DNA of 64,000 bases, taken from positions 13,931,143 to 13,995,142 of the forward strand of contig NC_044925.1 in NCBI RefSeq assembly GCF_003576645.1, written 5' to 3'. The stretch is from Ipomoea triloba. Its lineage: Eukaryota; Streptophyta; Magnoliopsida; Solanales; Convolvulaceae. Every line of letters starts with the position of its first letter. Within the stretch, counting starts at the first letter, position 1. The translations under genes were made by a program, and so were the position numbers. Shown in pieces: positions 35,623-46,154 of this stretch. The notes beneath the pieces are model-generated. The model ran no database searches. It worked only from the letters and a program-made list of their open reading frames with translations, and was not told where the DNA came from.

Positions 35623-35692
35623 TATTTATTAGTTACGCATAGGTATGTATATCTGATGAATGTAGTTTTCGCGGTGGATGGAAAGAAGTATG
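34022..35692 (+). mobile_element. LTR I of a Ty3/gypsy element (start only certain)
   Basis: It begins TGTAACACCCCG at 34022 in the middle of the K ORF, the typical start of Tekay/Del LTRs. It includes a TATA-rich GTATATATATG near 34665 and is otherwise AT-rich without ORFs. The right end is lost near the AT run and the gap; it borders LTR F at 35693. Confidence 0.5.
35418..35617. repeat. Long (AT)n microsatellite with 14 N
   Basis: Almost 190 bases of AT repeats surround 14 N at 35513-35526. True length is unknown. Confidence 0.95.
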
Positions 35693-35880
35693 TGTCAAAA
35701 CGGGAAGAAGTTCCCGAGTATCGTTCTCAAAGGATTGCAAGGAGGGAGTCGGTAAGCAAGGGATTAATCACAAGAGCACCTAGTGTTCGAAAGCTAATCC
35801 TAAGATAGAAGGTGTGTAGCATGCTAAGATAAATGAACAAAGGTAAAGGAATGAGAAACAATTGAGTGAAAAGAGGATTC

Positions 35881-36132
35881 GGATCTTGCAACTCATATAG
35901 GTATCCTTGATTTCCTAAGATAGGATCTTGCAACTCATATAGGTATCCTTGATTTCCTAAGATATGATCTTGCAACTCATATAGGTATCCTTGATTTCCT
36001 AAGATATTATCTTGCAACTCATATAGGTATCCTTGATTTCCTAAGATATTAGGTTGCAACTCATATAGGTATCCTTGATTTCCTAAGATATTAGGCTAGC
36101 AACAATATAGGTATCCTTGATTTCCTAAGATA
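35881..36132. repeat. Six 42-bp units (assembly stutter)
   Basis: The unit recurs at 35881, 35923, 35965, 36007, 36049 and 36091. At every junction one or a few more bases have been replaced by the true downstream bases, so the copies slide along one underlying sequence. Confidence 0.85.
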
Positions 36133-36891
36133 TTAGGCTAGCAACACTTAGATAATGAAAATGAGGCAAGGCAACTATGCCAACGCCACTCTCGTGGTCA
36201 TCGGCCTATCATCTAAATATCTAATCCATAGTCCCATTCTCATGGCAACTAGGCTAGGTGAGGCAAATTATCGAACACGTGGTGTGCTATTTGCCTTCCA
36301 ATCCCCCTTCTCTCGAAGGCGGGAAGGAAACGTGCTAGGCTAGGCTAAGGAGTAACCCTACTCTCGTAGGTGAGACTCCTTCTCCAAACACCTCTCATAT
36401 AGGTTGGTCATCCCTATACAAGAGTCAAAGTAGATCACCACTAACACAATCAAACTCATAATCAAAGCAATTGCAAAACCTAGTTGATCAATTCAAAGCT
36501 CAAGAATATCCATACAAAATTGCTCAATCCAAATCCACAAAAGACTTACCTATCATGTCTAGAATTGAAATCATCATTACAATTGAACAATTGAAAACAA
36601 CTAGAATCAAAATCAAAGCACAAATCAACAATCAAATCAAAACCTAAGAATGGAATTATAAGACTAGAAATGGAAATTTACTTGAGTTGAGGTAGGAATC
36701 TTGAAACAATCTTGAGCAATGCAATGTTGAAGTGGAAGATCTTCTCTAAATCTAGCTAGATGAATTGAAATTTGAGTGGAATTGAAGTGGGGAAGTGTAG
36801 GGAATTTAGACCTAAATCTAGAGAGAGAATTTTCTAAATTGAACTAAGATGGAAGTGTGTTGGGATCCCTTGCAAAATGACTCAATTTCCT

Positions 36892-37170
36892 TTTTAAACC
36901 TCCCCCAATCGCCAAAATCTTCGCGACGGACGCACGGCTGGACGCGCGTCCACTGCACGTCCAACGTGCCTTCTACTGCACAGGCTTGAAACTTCTGTGG
37001 GCTGAAACTTGGACGCAGGCGTCCACCCCGCGTCCATAACAGACCTCTCAAACTTCTGCGGGCTAGAAATTGGACGCGGGCGTCCACCGCGCGTCCACAG
37101 CATACTGCTGTTCTGCTGTGCAAAACTTCAGAGGAAGATATTTCGGACGCAGGGGTGGACGCGCGTCCAA
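36892..37170 (-). promoter_or_regulatory. Four GGACGC-type palindromes and a TATA-like box in LTR F
   Basis: Nested inverted repeats of the form GGACGC-n-GGACGC/GCGTCC-n-GCGTCC occur at about 36926, 37013, 37072 and 37144. The first has the 14-bp core TGGACGCGCGTCCA. On the minus strand TTTAAAAAGG follows at 36891-36898. The spacers share AACTTCTG(T/C)GGGCT. Confidence 0.7.
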
Positions 37171-37405
37171 GTCCTGTTCTTTGCTCCAACTTCGGCCCGT
37201 AAATCTATCTCTAAAATCCATGCCATTTTCTACCTTTTTGCACATCTTTTTACCTACAAAATGATTAACCAAGCGTGGAACGTGGTCCAATGGCAATAAC
37301 AAGCATTTTAATGCAATTAAGGGCCAAATAAACATAAAAGCTTTCAATTGTGCGCAAGATGATCCTAAAACGACCTTGTAAACGTGGCGTCTTTTGCAGT
37401 TATCA

Positions 37406-39125
37406 AAATTTCCACACTTTAAGTCTTGCTTGTCCTCAAGCAAGCTATCCTTGAACAAGCAACACATAAGTGCAAAGTATGCCACAAACTTTGATATGCA
37501 AGAAAGCTTAAGACAGAATGATGCACATATTTGAAATCAATACACTCTTTATGCTATCATGAAAATGTGCCTTCAAATGAACCCTCGATTCTCAATAACG
37601 AATATCCCAAGAAACAACGGCCCTTTGGCTAAACAATTCATTTCAATTAACTCCTTTTTTCATACGATTTCAAGCATGCAATCCAAAAAATAGGTTCACC
37701 AATCATTTAGAACGGGCCACTAGCCGAGCCAACTAGTGGGACCGATGTGCACAAGCCAACCCTATTCGACCACCCTTATAACCTCAAGCCCCCTAGATGC
37801 TAACGTGAATATCCAAAGGCTACAAGGGTTTCTACTACCCCTTAGGACCAACCATCGGGCGACCCGATCTCACATGGAACCCCATGCTTTTTCGAGAACA
37901 GTGCAATGGGTGCCCGGTCCTAACGGGATAAATCTCTCCTCTTCTCATTCCCCCAGATAACCTCATTGGGCGACCCGACTTCACATGGATCTCCATGCTT
38001 TTTCGAAGACGGTGCAATGGGTGCCCGAATCTTGGCGGAATGGCTCTCTTTTCATTTTCTCGTCTTCTAAGACCTCGCATCGGGGCAACCGACTTCACGT
38101 AGAGCTCTATGCTTTTTCGAAGACTGTGCAATGGTTGCCCCAATGTCCTAGCAAGATGGCACTTTTTTCATTTCCTAAGGTGGCCTCATTGGCTCTTTTG
38201 GGGTTTTGGCCTCTTTGGGCTCTTTTTGAACATAAAATAGTAAGCTTCACCTTCACAACCCCACACACCACCTTCGGGAGAGCAAAACAAAGAATTAAAC
38301 TCATTTTCCGGGCTTAGTGACAATTATCTTACTAGGGTTGACAAGTGCACACTCCCACTTCGTTACCTCCTTGACCATGGTCCGAACTAAATCAAGGGTG
38401 AACATCATACAAGCATGCAAACATCAACAACATAAAAGGTGTACAAGAGTTTTCTTTCAAGGGATATTGCAAATTGAGAGTCAAATGTTCCTTCGAAGCG
38501 CGCATTTTCTAAGATAGATTAAACAATGTATTCACTTCAAACATATGCACAATTCTACGCTAAGCATCACTTAGTAGATCAAAGTTTTTAAGCACAACTA
38601 GTGCTTTCCTTTCCACACTTTAGAACGAACATCGTCCTCGATGTTCACATTATACACAAGGTGGGAAAGTCAAAGGTCTAAACAAAAGCTATGCCTCTTT
38701 CCACACTTTAAAAGTGTGCTATGGGCTATAAGGATCACACAAAAATGCTTTTATGAATGATTCAAAACATGCAATGCAATGTCATGCCATCTCCCGGTTT
38801 CCACACTTTAAAACGAAAGCATATAGGTAATGAAAATATGTAAGGGAGATAAAGAGACTCCCCTACGTTCTCAAAGCTTTACACGATTGTGCATATGTTT
38901 TCTCCCTTTTCCTTGGTATTCCCTGCACATCATGAACTCAAAGCACATTCCTCAAACATTTGGATTAGCTATATTTAGAGGATTATTAAAGCAAAATAAA
39001 GAACTAAAATTGAAATGAAACAAAAAGCAATTACGTAACAAGCAATGAATTAAAAACAAAACAAATGTGCATAACAGAAATAAGCAATAAAACTACAAAA
39101 CTCAAAACTTCAAAGGTGCACGTCA
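37406..39125 (-). other. 3' non-coding region of F with reiterated polypurine-like motif
   Basis: There is no credible ORF. The complement of AAAGTGTGGAAA recurs at about 37408 (the polypurine tract), 38611, 38697 and 38798. The same motif is reiterated in the equivalent region of element B. CTTGCTTGAGGACAAGCAAG lies next to the first copy. Confidence 0.7.
37850..38170. repeat. Three diverged tandem units of about 115 bp
   Basis: Each unit holds GGGC(G/A)ACC, an ATGG / CCATG pair, CATGCTTTTTCGA(A)GA and TGCAATGG(G/T)TGCCC. The phrase ATGCTTTTTCGA recurs near 37885, 37998 and 38110. GGGCGACCC and GGGTGCCC could pair in a transcript. Confidence 0.7.
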
Positions 39126-40217
39126 TCAATCTCTCGGATCATAAGGCTCCTCTCCTTGTTGCTCAAGGGTAAGCCTCCTCACTTCCATTTCGATCTTATC
39201 TACTCGGTGTTGGAGTTCTTCAACGGCTTCACGTAGTCCTCTTTCTCTTGCTTCACGCTCATTATCATAAGGACCATCCTGTATCAATCCGAGTAGGATG
39301 CAATCCCCCCTATCCATAGGTCTCATCGTAGTTGCTACCACCTCTCTTGGAAGAGCCTCTCCAAATCCTAGAGCCTCGCACAACCCACTAACCAAAGGTC
39401 CTACGAAGATATTTTGGCTATCTTCATAGCTTTGTCTTTTTAAGAACTTCTTACATAATTCACCCATATGTATGGGTGTTTCGGTGTACATGCTCCGTAG
39501 GATGAGGAACTCTTCTCTTGTGATATTGTCATTTGGTGACCGCCTTCCCAACCACGACCTAGCAATGATATGCCACATAACCGCCAACTCCGGGAGCTTG
39601 ATGTACTTTGCACTTGTGTAAGATGCTCTCCATTTAACCCCCGGTCGAGATATGCTCCACCAAAAGAGTTCGGCTTGGTGCTCATTTGCAAAGTCATCAA
39701 TGAGATTTGCATACCATTCTTGCCTTTGATCATCAAGGGTGTAAAACCCTAGCAAATTCCCAAGCTCATCGGACGATATCTCATATTCCTTGTGGGAGAT
39801 TTTGAACTTGATGCTTGGTTGTTGGTGGTTGTGAACCTCCTCATTGACTTCCAAGGTGGATATAAACTCCCTCACAATGGGGGTGTATGTGTCATACCTC
39901 CAATTGCAAATAGTTCTCCAAAAAGGTTGGGTTGTCATTCTTTCAAACTCCATTTGGATGCCTAGGATGTCTAGGATAGGGGTGTCCATGTAACTCCACT
40001 CAATTATCTCCTTGTTCCGAAAATGTCTATACCTAAAGAGGTCTTCGACATCTATCATAAGTCCTTGATTGACAAACTCCTCATTAACCATTTCCCCTTC
40101 TTCACTTGACGAATCTTCATAGTTCCCCCGACTTGATTCGCCCCTTCCAATAATCATATTGTCATTAAATCTAGCAAGGTCTAGACCATATAAGCTTGCA
40201 AGCATAACATCAAACAC
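39126..40217 (-). CDS. Athila-type 3' ORF (first copy) of element F
   Basis: An uninterrupted 363-codon frame. The true start may be the internal Met about 20 codons in (MIIGRGESSRG), which lies behind an acceptor-like TTGCTAG. The N-terminus is acidic and Ser-rich. The family pattern follows: W-x-YDTYTPIVREFISTLE, then SSDELGNLLGFYT, ELFWWSI and PELAVMWHIIARSWL. NIFVGPLVSGLCEALGFGE comes next, and a charged coiled-coil-like C-terminus ends it. It has the same order as the ORFs of B and of the next module (41150-42320) and is the only intact one. No enzymatic motif is visible. It resembles the Athila ORF-1 family (PF03078, from memory); its post-pol position is where env-like ORFs lie in Athila elements, but I see no convincing signal peptide or membrane segment. 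Confidence 0.65.
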   Translation of the reverse strand: MFDVMLASLYGLDLARFNDNMIIGRGESSRGNYEDSSSEEGEMVNEEFVNQGLMIDVEDLFRYRHFRNKEIIEWSYMDTPILDILGIQMEFERMTTQPFWRTICNWRYDTYTPIVREFISTLEVNEEVHNHQQPSIKFKISHKEYEISSDELGNLLGFYTLDDQRQEWYANLIDDFANEHQAELFWWSISRPGVKWRASYTSAKYIKLPELAVMWHIIARSWLGRRSPNDNITREEFLILRSMYTETPIHMGELCKKFLKRQSYEDSQNIFVGPLVSGLCEALGFGEALPREVVATTMRPMDRGDCILLGLIQDGPYDNEREARERGLREAVEELQHRVDKIEMEVRRLTLEQQGEEPYDPRD

Positions 40218-40567
40218 TTAGAGTGCGAAATTGCCAAGATGCAAATATGGATGAGATTTATATGATCTAAGCAACATTTGATCATTATAGCATATATAGA
40301 ACATCCATCTAGATTCAAAAACTATAAGATCAAGCCTAATCTTTCTAGTAAGGAGTAGAAATTTGATCAAATCATAACAAATCAAGATGAAGAAGAAAAA
40401 TGCTTCAAGAGAGTTACCTTTAGGCTTGGGGGAGGAGATCCACAAACACTTGAGAGGGGAGAAGTGAAGAAGTTACCTACATTCATCATGTTTTGAGAGT
40501 TTGGGACTGATGGGGAAGAAAATCTTGGAGTGGGAGGAGGAGAATAGGGCTGAACAACCTTTGGTAG

Positions 40568-40702
40568 TACTTAAATCGCCGAGTGGACGCCCTGCTGGAC
40601 GCGTGTCCAGAGGCGCGTCCAGCAGAGCCCTCTCTGATTCTGCGCAGTTCTGCTTTTCTTCAATGTTGGACGCGCGTCCACTGCGCGTCCAGCCTGAGTT
40701 TT
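40568..40702 (-). promoter_or_regulatory. Internal promoter-like module ahead of the first F ORF
   Basis: Two GGACGC-type nested palindromes (about 40583-40625 and 40667-40697, the second with core TGGACGCGCGTCCA) are followed on the minus strand by ATTTAAGTA at 40568-40575. Donor-like CTAAAG|GTAACT lies near 40418, between this module and the ORF. Confidence 0.55.
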
Positions 40703-41149
40703 TGCGTTTTGCTTGTTTCCTCCTTCGATTCGTGTATCTTCCCCGAGCCTTTTTCTGCCTGTAAGCTTTTGCGCCCCCTGTTCAATTAAGCTAAATACAC
40801 AAAACTAACAAATATTTTTGGATTTTTTTTTTCCGAGCTTATAACAAGTAAAAAACATAACACTAAAAATTAATAACAACTAAGGAATAAAATCAAAGTC
40901 AAAAGTGCAATATTGAAAGAAAAGTAAAGTAAAGCATTCATCAAGCACAAATTTAAACAACCAAATAAACAAGACAAAGAAATAAGGTCGGCACCCCACG
41001 CACGGGGCACCTCGTGTTCAAACTGGACCACAACACCATTCCACTAACACCCGAGCAACCCATCAATATGATCCGTCCCCACCCTATGAGGGGGGTGGGA
41101 ACCTATGCTCCATCCAAAGCCTAAGCTGCTCGATGGCCTGATACTGCTA
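40703..41149 (-). other. Non-coding spacer between the two ORF modules of F
   Basis: AT-rich without ORFs, and no LTR end was found. On the minus strand the sequence after the upstream ORF resembles that after the ORF of B, including CGTGCGTGGGGTGCCGAC against ATGCGCGGGGTTCCGAC at about 10140. Confidence 0.55.
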
Positions 41150-42320
41150 CTCCTGTCTCTCCTCGTGTCTAGCAAAAGCCTCATGTTGCCTTGCAACCTC
41201 TTCATTTTGCCTGGCTACCGCCTCATCCTGGAGGTCCATGCGCCGGTTGTAGGTGCCCATTGCATGTGTATGCAACTGAATCTGTAATGCTCTCATCGAG
41301 GCCCAGTCATGTACCTCCGGGTACTGCATGTACTCGGGGGGTATCTCTTGTTCTCCCCCTCCTCCTGCGGCGGCTGCTGCTGTGGCTGCTCCTGGTGGTG
41401 CATCGGCACATTATCAATCCTGGGAACGTAGCTCCGACTGAGCTGCTCCACCCCTAATGGTCTCATGGTGGCTATTCTTTTCTCCCGGGCCAACTCCCTA
41501 TGCAGACCCAGCCCCTGGCATAGTCGTGTGACCACGGGCCGATCCATACGTAGGGGCACTTCCCGTGTGCCTGAGACTGGAACCACTGCTGCACCATGCA
41601 TGCCATTTGGATGGGCTCATTCATTTCCAAGCTCCACAATTGGAACAAGTCTGTCCGATACACCTTGTGGAGGTTCTTGTTCCGTCCTCCGAATGTCAGG
41701 CCGAGAAGAAGCTTTAGAACCTTCAATGCCGGGTTGAGGATCTTCAAAGTGTTTGGCTTGGCCCCGATGAACCTTCCCGCATTCCCTCCTGTGATTCTAT
41801 GCCAATAAGCTTCCAACACATCATCGGATTCAAAGTCTCACGGGAGGTTGCGCCACTCGTCTGTAAACATTTCCTCTTGGGTGTAAAACCCAAGATATCT
41901 CCCCAATTGTATTATCGAGACCTGGTACTCCTGTCCAAATACTGTGAACTTCATGGAGGGGGTGCAGTGGTGGCTTGATGGCATTGGTTCGAAGGTGGCT
42001 ATAAACTCGTGCACCACCGGCTCATAAGTGTCATCCCTCCAACTGAAGAGATGCTCCCAATATCTTTGTGATGCCATCCTTTCCACTTTTTCCCGACACC
42101 CGTAGGAGTCGAGTAGTGGAAAGTCGAAATAGAACCCCCCCGAGACACCTTTGGATTGAAGTTCCTCCACTCTTGCCAGTTGTATTCCATCTAGATGTCC
42201 TAGACCCCGGCCTCCGGGAACCACGACGTCGCTCACGCCTTGCACTCCCCCTCTACTTGATCCTCCAACATCATGCTTGCTCTTCTTAGCCCGTTCCTTA
42301 CTTCGCGTTCTTGGAGGCAT
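41150..42320 (-). pseudogene. Athila-type 3' ORF (second copy) of element F, broken
   Basis: It starts at ATG 42320, which directly follows an acceptor-like TTTTAATAG. The N-terminus is basic (MPPRTRSKERAKKSKHDVGG) and close to that of the B ORF, which shares AKKSKHDVG. Then come W-x2-DTYEPVVHEFIATFE and LGRYLGFYTQ. A TGA at 41838-41840 interrupts it, and the frame continues with DVLEAYWHRI and YRTDLFQLWSLEMNE. A shift near 41480 precedes a Glu/Arg/Gln-rich coiled-coil-like C-terminus that ends near 41150. The stop sits where Arg (CGA) is plausible. Function unknown. Confidence 0.6.
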
Positions 42321-43253
42321 CTATTAAAACAATTAAACACGTAAGCCACAACCTAGTCAATCCTTAGGCAATTATGCAATCAATCAAGCACTTATTACTA
42401 ATCAAGGCTTTGTTAGCTCAACAAACAAGTTTAAGAATTTTCAAGAAAGTCATGCTATTTTAGATTGAAGACTACTACGCTCCATGCTTGATTGATTATC
42501 TATATAAAGGCAAAACTCATCATAGCAACACAAACAACATTTAACAAACTAACCCTTTTTCTCACAATTAAAGTTTGCTAGACAAAAGAATGTCACTATT
42601 TAAGCATAGCAATACTACACGTGCCTTTCATTTGGGAAATTAAAAGATGTAGCATGCATCAACATATAGCTTCAATTTAATCATGCATTCACCATTCATA
42701 ACACAATTCAAAAAATCCTCAACTTTCATGATTTTAGCCATTATCAATCTCAATTTGACACAATGTAGTGAACACTTTCATCATACATCAACAATATAAT
42801 TCCATTCCCATCATACATCAATCAATACAATTCTATTTGCATCATGTATCAACAATTTCATACCAAAATTCAAAAATCCCCAAATTCATGAAACTAGTAA
42901 TCCACAATTTTCAATTAAGCATAGTGCATTGACATAATTCACAAATTGGTTCCATGCAATCCCTTAACTAGCATCCAATTTCATGTTTCAATCACTAATT
43001 TCAACAAGAAAGCTCAATTTAACAAACCCAAATTTTTCCACCACTAAAGTAGGGTTTCAAGCTTTTTTCAAAAATCAAATTCATGTTCTAACCATTCAAA
43101 ATGCAATTAATCCATACAAGAATGTTCTTTTCAACATATAGAATCAATTTCTAACAACAAATTAGCCATGCAATGGTAAAAACAAGAAATCCCAAATTAA
43201 GTTCTACAACAATGGTGAAAACTTAAAATAGGTTGAAGAAGATAAAAACATAC
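42321..43253 (-). other. Candidate 5' UTR intron ahead of the second F ORF
   Basis: Minus-strand donor ATCCAAG|GTATGTTTTT at 43253 and acceptor TTTTAATAG at 42321 enclose 933 bp of AT-rich sequence with no ORF. The acceptor touches the ATG. The arrangement parallels 7410-8084 in B. Inferred from signals only. Confidence 0.5.
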
Positions 43254-43400
43254 CTTGGATTTGTTTGTGGAAGTGGTTTGTATTGATGAAAGCTTTGAAC
43301 TTTTGGCCTTAAACTAGCTTGGAAATTGAAAAGGACTTACTTTGGTGATTTTGGAGAGTTTGGGCGTCCGTAGAAGTGAAGAACAAAGAAGAAAACCTTG

Positions 43401-43557
43401 CTTTTTATACAATTTTCGCGTCCGATCTGCTCTACCCGAACCGCTGGACGCCGGCCAGACGCGCGTCCGGCCGTGTGTCCAGCAGAAAGCAGTTTGCTTT
43501 CTGCTTCAGCTACTGTCGCGGACGCGGGGTGGACGCGGGCGTCCACCCGGCGTCCGA
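43401..43557 (-). promoter_or_regulatory. Internal promoter-like module ahead of the second F ORF
   Basis: Two GGACGC-type nested palindromes (about 43443-43487 and 43518-43557) are followed on the minus strand by TATAAAAAG at 43401-43409, a good TATA box. The presumed leader runs from there to the donor at 43253. The module continues beyond element E at 55011. Confidence 0.65.
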
Positions 43558-43589
43558 TTTTGTGCTCTCAGATTCTGATTCGGCTTATG

Positions 43590-44496
43590 TGGCAGGGTTG
43601 TCGAAGCCCTACAAAATTAATACTGGCTCACTCCACTAATTTGTAGTAGTGGCAAGACCAGGTCGAATCCAAGAGAAAACAATTAATACAGGCTACAGAG
43701 TCTAATCGTTTATAACAATTACGGATCATAAACTCATAGATAGCAATAGGAAAACAATAATAAACTAAGTTGTCAGTTTATTTCATTATCAGTCTTCCTG
43801 GAAAATTAACTTTAAAAGAACAGGAAGTACATGAATTCAACAAATTAATTGAAATCGAACCTCCCTAAATTCACAACTGAAATTTCAATTCCTTGAATCA
43901 AAATAAATAAAATCTAGCCAGACATGAAGAAAAGCTATTCTAAAATTCTAAGAATATGAAAGGAACAATCTGCTAAAATACATCAGAATAGCTCTCCTTT
44001 TATAGGGTTCTGAACCAACAATTTTCCCTAAAATTATTGCTCTTACCAAATCAAAGACTGATTTCTCTCACAATTTCAACCTCAAATTCAAAAGCTTAGT
44101 TGATTTTTGATCTTCCGCGAACGAGAATCGGTCGAAATCGCCGTCCGAAGCTCCGCTTGCGCCTTCCGTTTCGCTGCAGTTCGTGGACCTTGCGCTATAC
44201 ATTCTGCTTCGTTACTTTATGTACCTAAACAAAATAAAATAAAGTTCTAAATAAATGCCAGCAAACCAAATGAAATAAAACAAAGCAAAGTGTAACTTAG
44301 GGATTATAACAAGTGGGACCACTAAACTAATTATTTAGGTTAATATAACTAATAAACTCAATTATATAAATTTAATTAACTAAGTACTCTAATCCTAATA
44401 TAACTAAATATACTACATATAATTAAATATAAAATATAAATATTAAAATTAACCTATAAAATATTATTTAAATCTTGGTATAAAATATGCTTATCA
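43590..44496 (-). mobile_element. 3' LTR of E (internally deleted)
   Basis: This 907-bp LTR lacks about 420 bp that the 5' LTR has between 53762 and about 54190. Apart from that the LTRs differ by fewer than about ten substitutions by eye. A TATA box (minus CTATAAAAGG) lies at 43996-44005. Confidence 0.85.
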
Positions 44497-46154
44497 TAAT
44501 TCCCCACACTAAAACTATGCTTGCCCTCAAGCATATCCTCACCCTTCAAACATAGACTTTTCCAACTCCTTCCAAGTCACCTAGAAATATCTCAAAAGTT
44601 ATTATATATTTAAGTGCTAGAGGTGAAACACACTCAAGAGAACAAGCATGGTTTATTGGTAACACTTGAAAATAAATAAATAAAATGACTCACTAGTTTT
44701 ATCAAAAGGAAATGAACAAAACTTAACACCTCACAAAGATTCAAAATTCACTCATTGCACTCATAGTGTCTAAGGTATAGTGTATCAAACTCTCAAATCA
44801 AAACATAGCAAGTAATCCCATAGGCTTGCAAGTAAATCAAATCTCCACCACTAGCAAACATGAGTTAAACCATGAATCAAAGGGTCTTTCATGAAAGGTT
44901 GTAACTTGGCTAGGGTGAAGGGATATGGTTAAAGGAATTTTTAGGCTTAACAAGTTGAAGGAACCACATAAGCCTCTACACAAAATTTCACCCTAAGAAA
45001 AATTACAAAGCCATAAACATATTTTCATTCCTCCATCACCTTCACATTTCATTTTCATGCCTTTTTTTTTTCACTTTCTTCATCTTTCATACCTTTTTTT
45101 CCCTTGCCACATATATATTGCATTTCTTTTGTTGCCTTCATAAGACTTTATTCAAACTCTTTCTTTTGTTTCTTAACACTTTCTTTCCTCAATTCTCTTC
45201 ATTTTTCTATATTTCCGAACTTCATTTTTCATAGAAAAACAATGCTTCACATAAAAAAGAACCATCACTTAGATAAATTAATTCAACTCCCAATAAAACT
45301 ACACTTTTCAGTTTCCAATTGTATCTTGAACTCATAGTAACACTTTATTGGCAATAAGAACAAGCAAAACCTTATGCAAATAGACTAATATGATTCCTTC
45401 AATTCAAGGGTTCAAAATTTATTGGGGGAAAAATTAACAAAGAGAAGGGAAAAATGGCTTGTAGTGTGGCAATTAAAAGAAAAGAAAGGCTAAAAGCTCA
45501 AAGTGGCTCACTAGGTGTTAAAATGCAAGGTAGGCTTTTTGGCTAAAAGTGGCTCAACCTAGGTGCCCTTTTCATCTTCATGCTCTAACTCACTTGAATG
45601 TGGTCTCAAAATGCATTTAAGAGCAAGTTCTAGCATACACAACCCATGCTTGATATCACACAACAAAGAAAATTGAGCAAAGTGTTGCTCTTTAGGCTCA
45701 AAAGCTCACCAAAAGGGTTAAATTGCATCAAGTCTTGCACATTTTCATTCAATAAAACTAACAAGGATTTGAAAATATATTTTTTGTATAAAAGAGAAAG
45801 AAAAATAAAAATAAAATCATGCTTGCTTTTCTCATGTGTTAAAACTCTAAACCAAAAATATATACTTATAACTTAAGACATATCCCTAAATAACAATAAA
45901 GTAACCCAAACAAGTCATCATCATTGTGCAACACTCTCCCCCACACTTAAATCATGCATTGTCCTCAATGTATGCACACATAAAAACTTCACATATTCAC
46001 AAAGAAATTGAACATATTTTAAGAAAACTTATTTGAAAAATAAAAACAAATAAAGAACAGAGAAAAAAATGAATTATTGAATTGGGTTGCCTCCCAAGAG
46101 CGCATTTGTTTAATGTCGTTATGCCCGACGCAACCCTGTATGTGTCTTTTTCAA
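44497..46154 (-). other. 3' non-coding region of E
   Basis: The polypurine tract (minus AGTGTGGGGAATTA) abuts the LTR. GCTTGAGGGCAAGCAT lies next to it, and GGGAGGCAACCCAA (minus) lies at about 46083-46097, just behind the integrase. No ORF with protein-like composition is seen in the 1.6 kb between. Confidence 0.75.

Larger units (their letters stand above)
35693..37405 (-). mobile_element. 3' LTR of Athila-like element F
   Basis: On the minus strand the LTR starts TGATAACTGCAAAAGACG at 37405, just after a polypurine tract AAAGTGTGGAAATTT, and ends CCGTTTTGACA at 35693. Near its end it carries the U5 signature GATACTCGGG, also seen in B, C and L. Four GGACGC-type palindromes lie at 36926-37170, with TTTAAAA downstream. 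The 5 bp to the left are GTATG; the matching duplicate is not identifiable because the 5' LTR is not in view. About 210 bp are 42-bp stutters. Confidence 0.75.
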
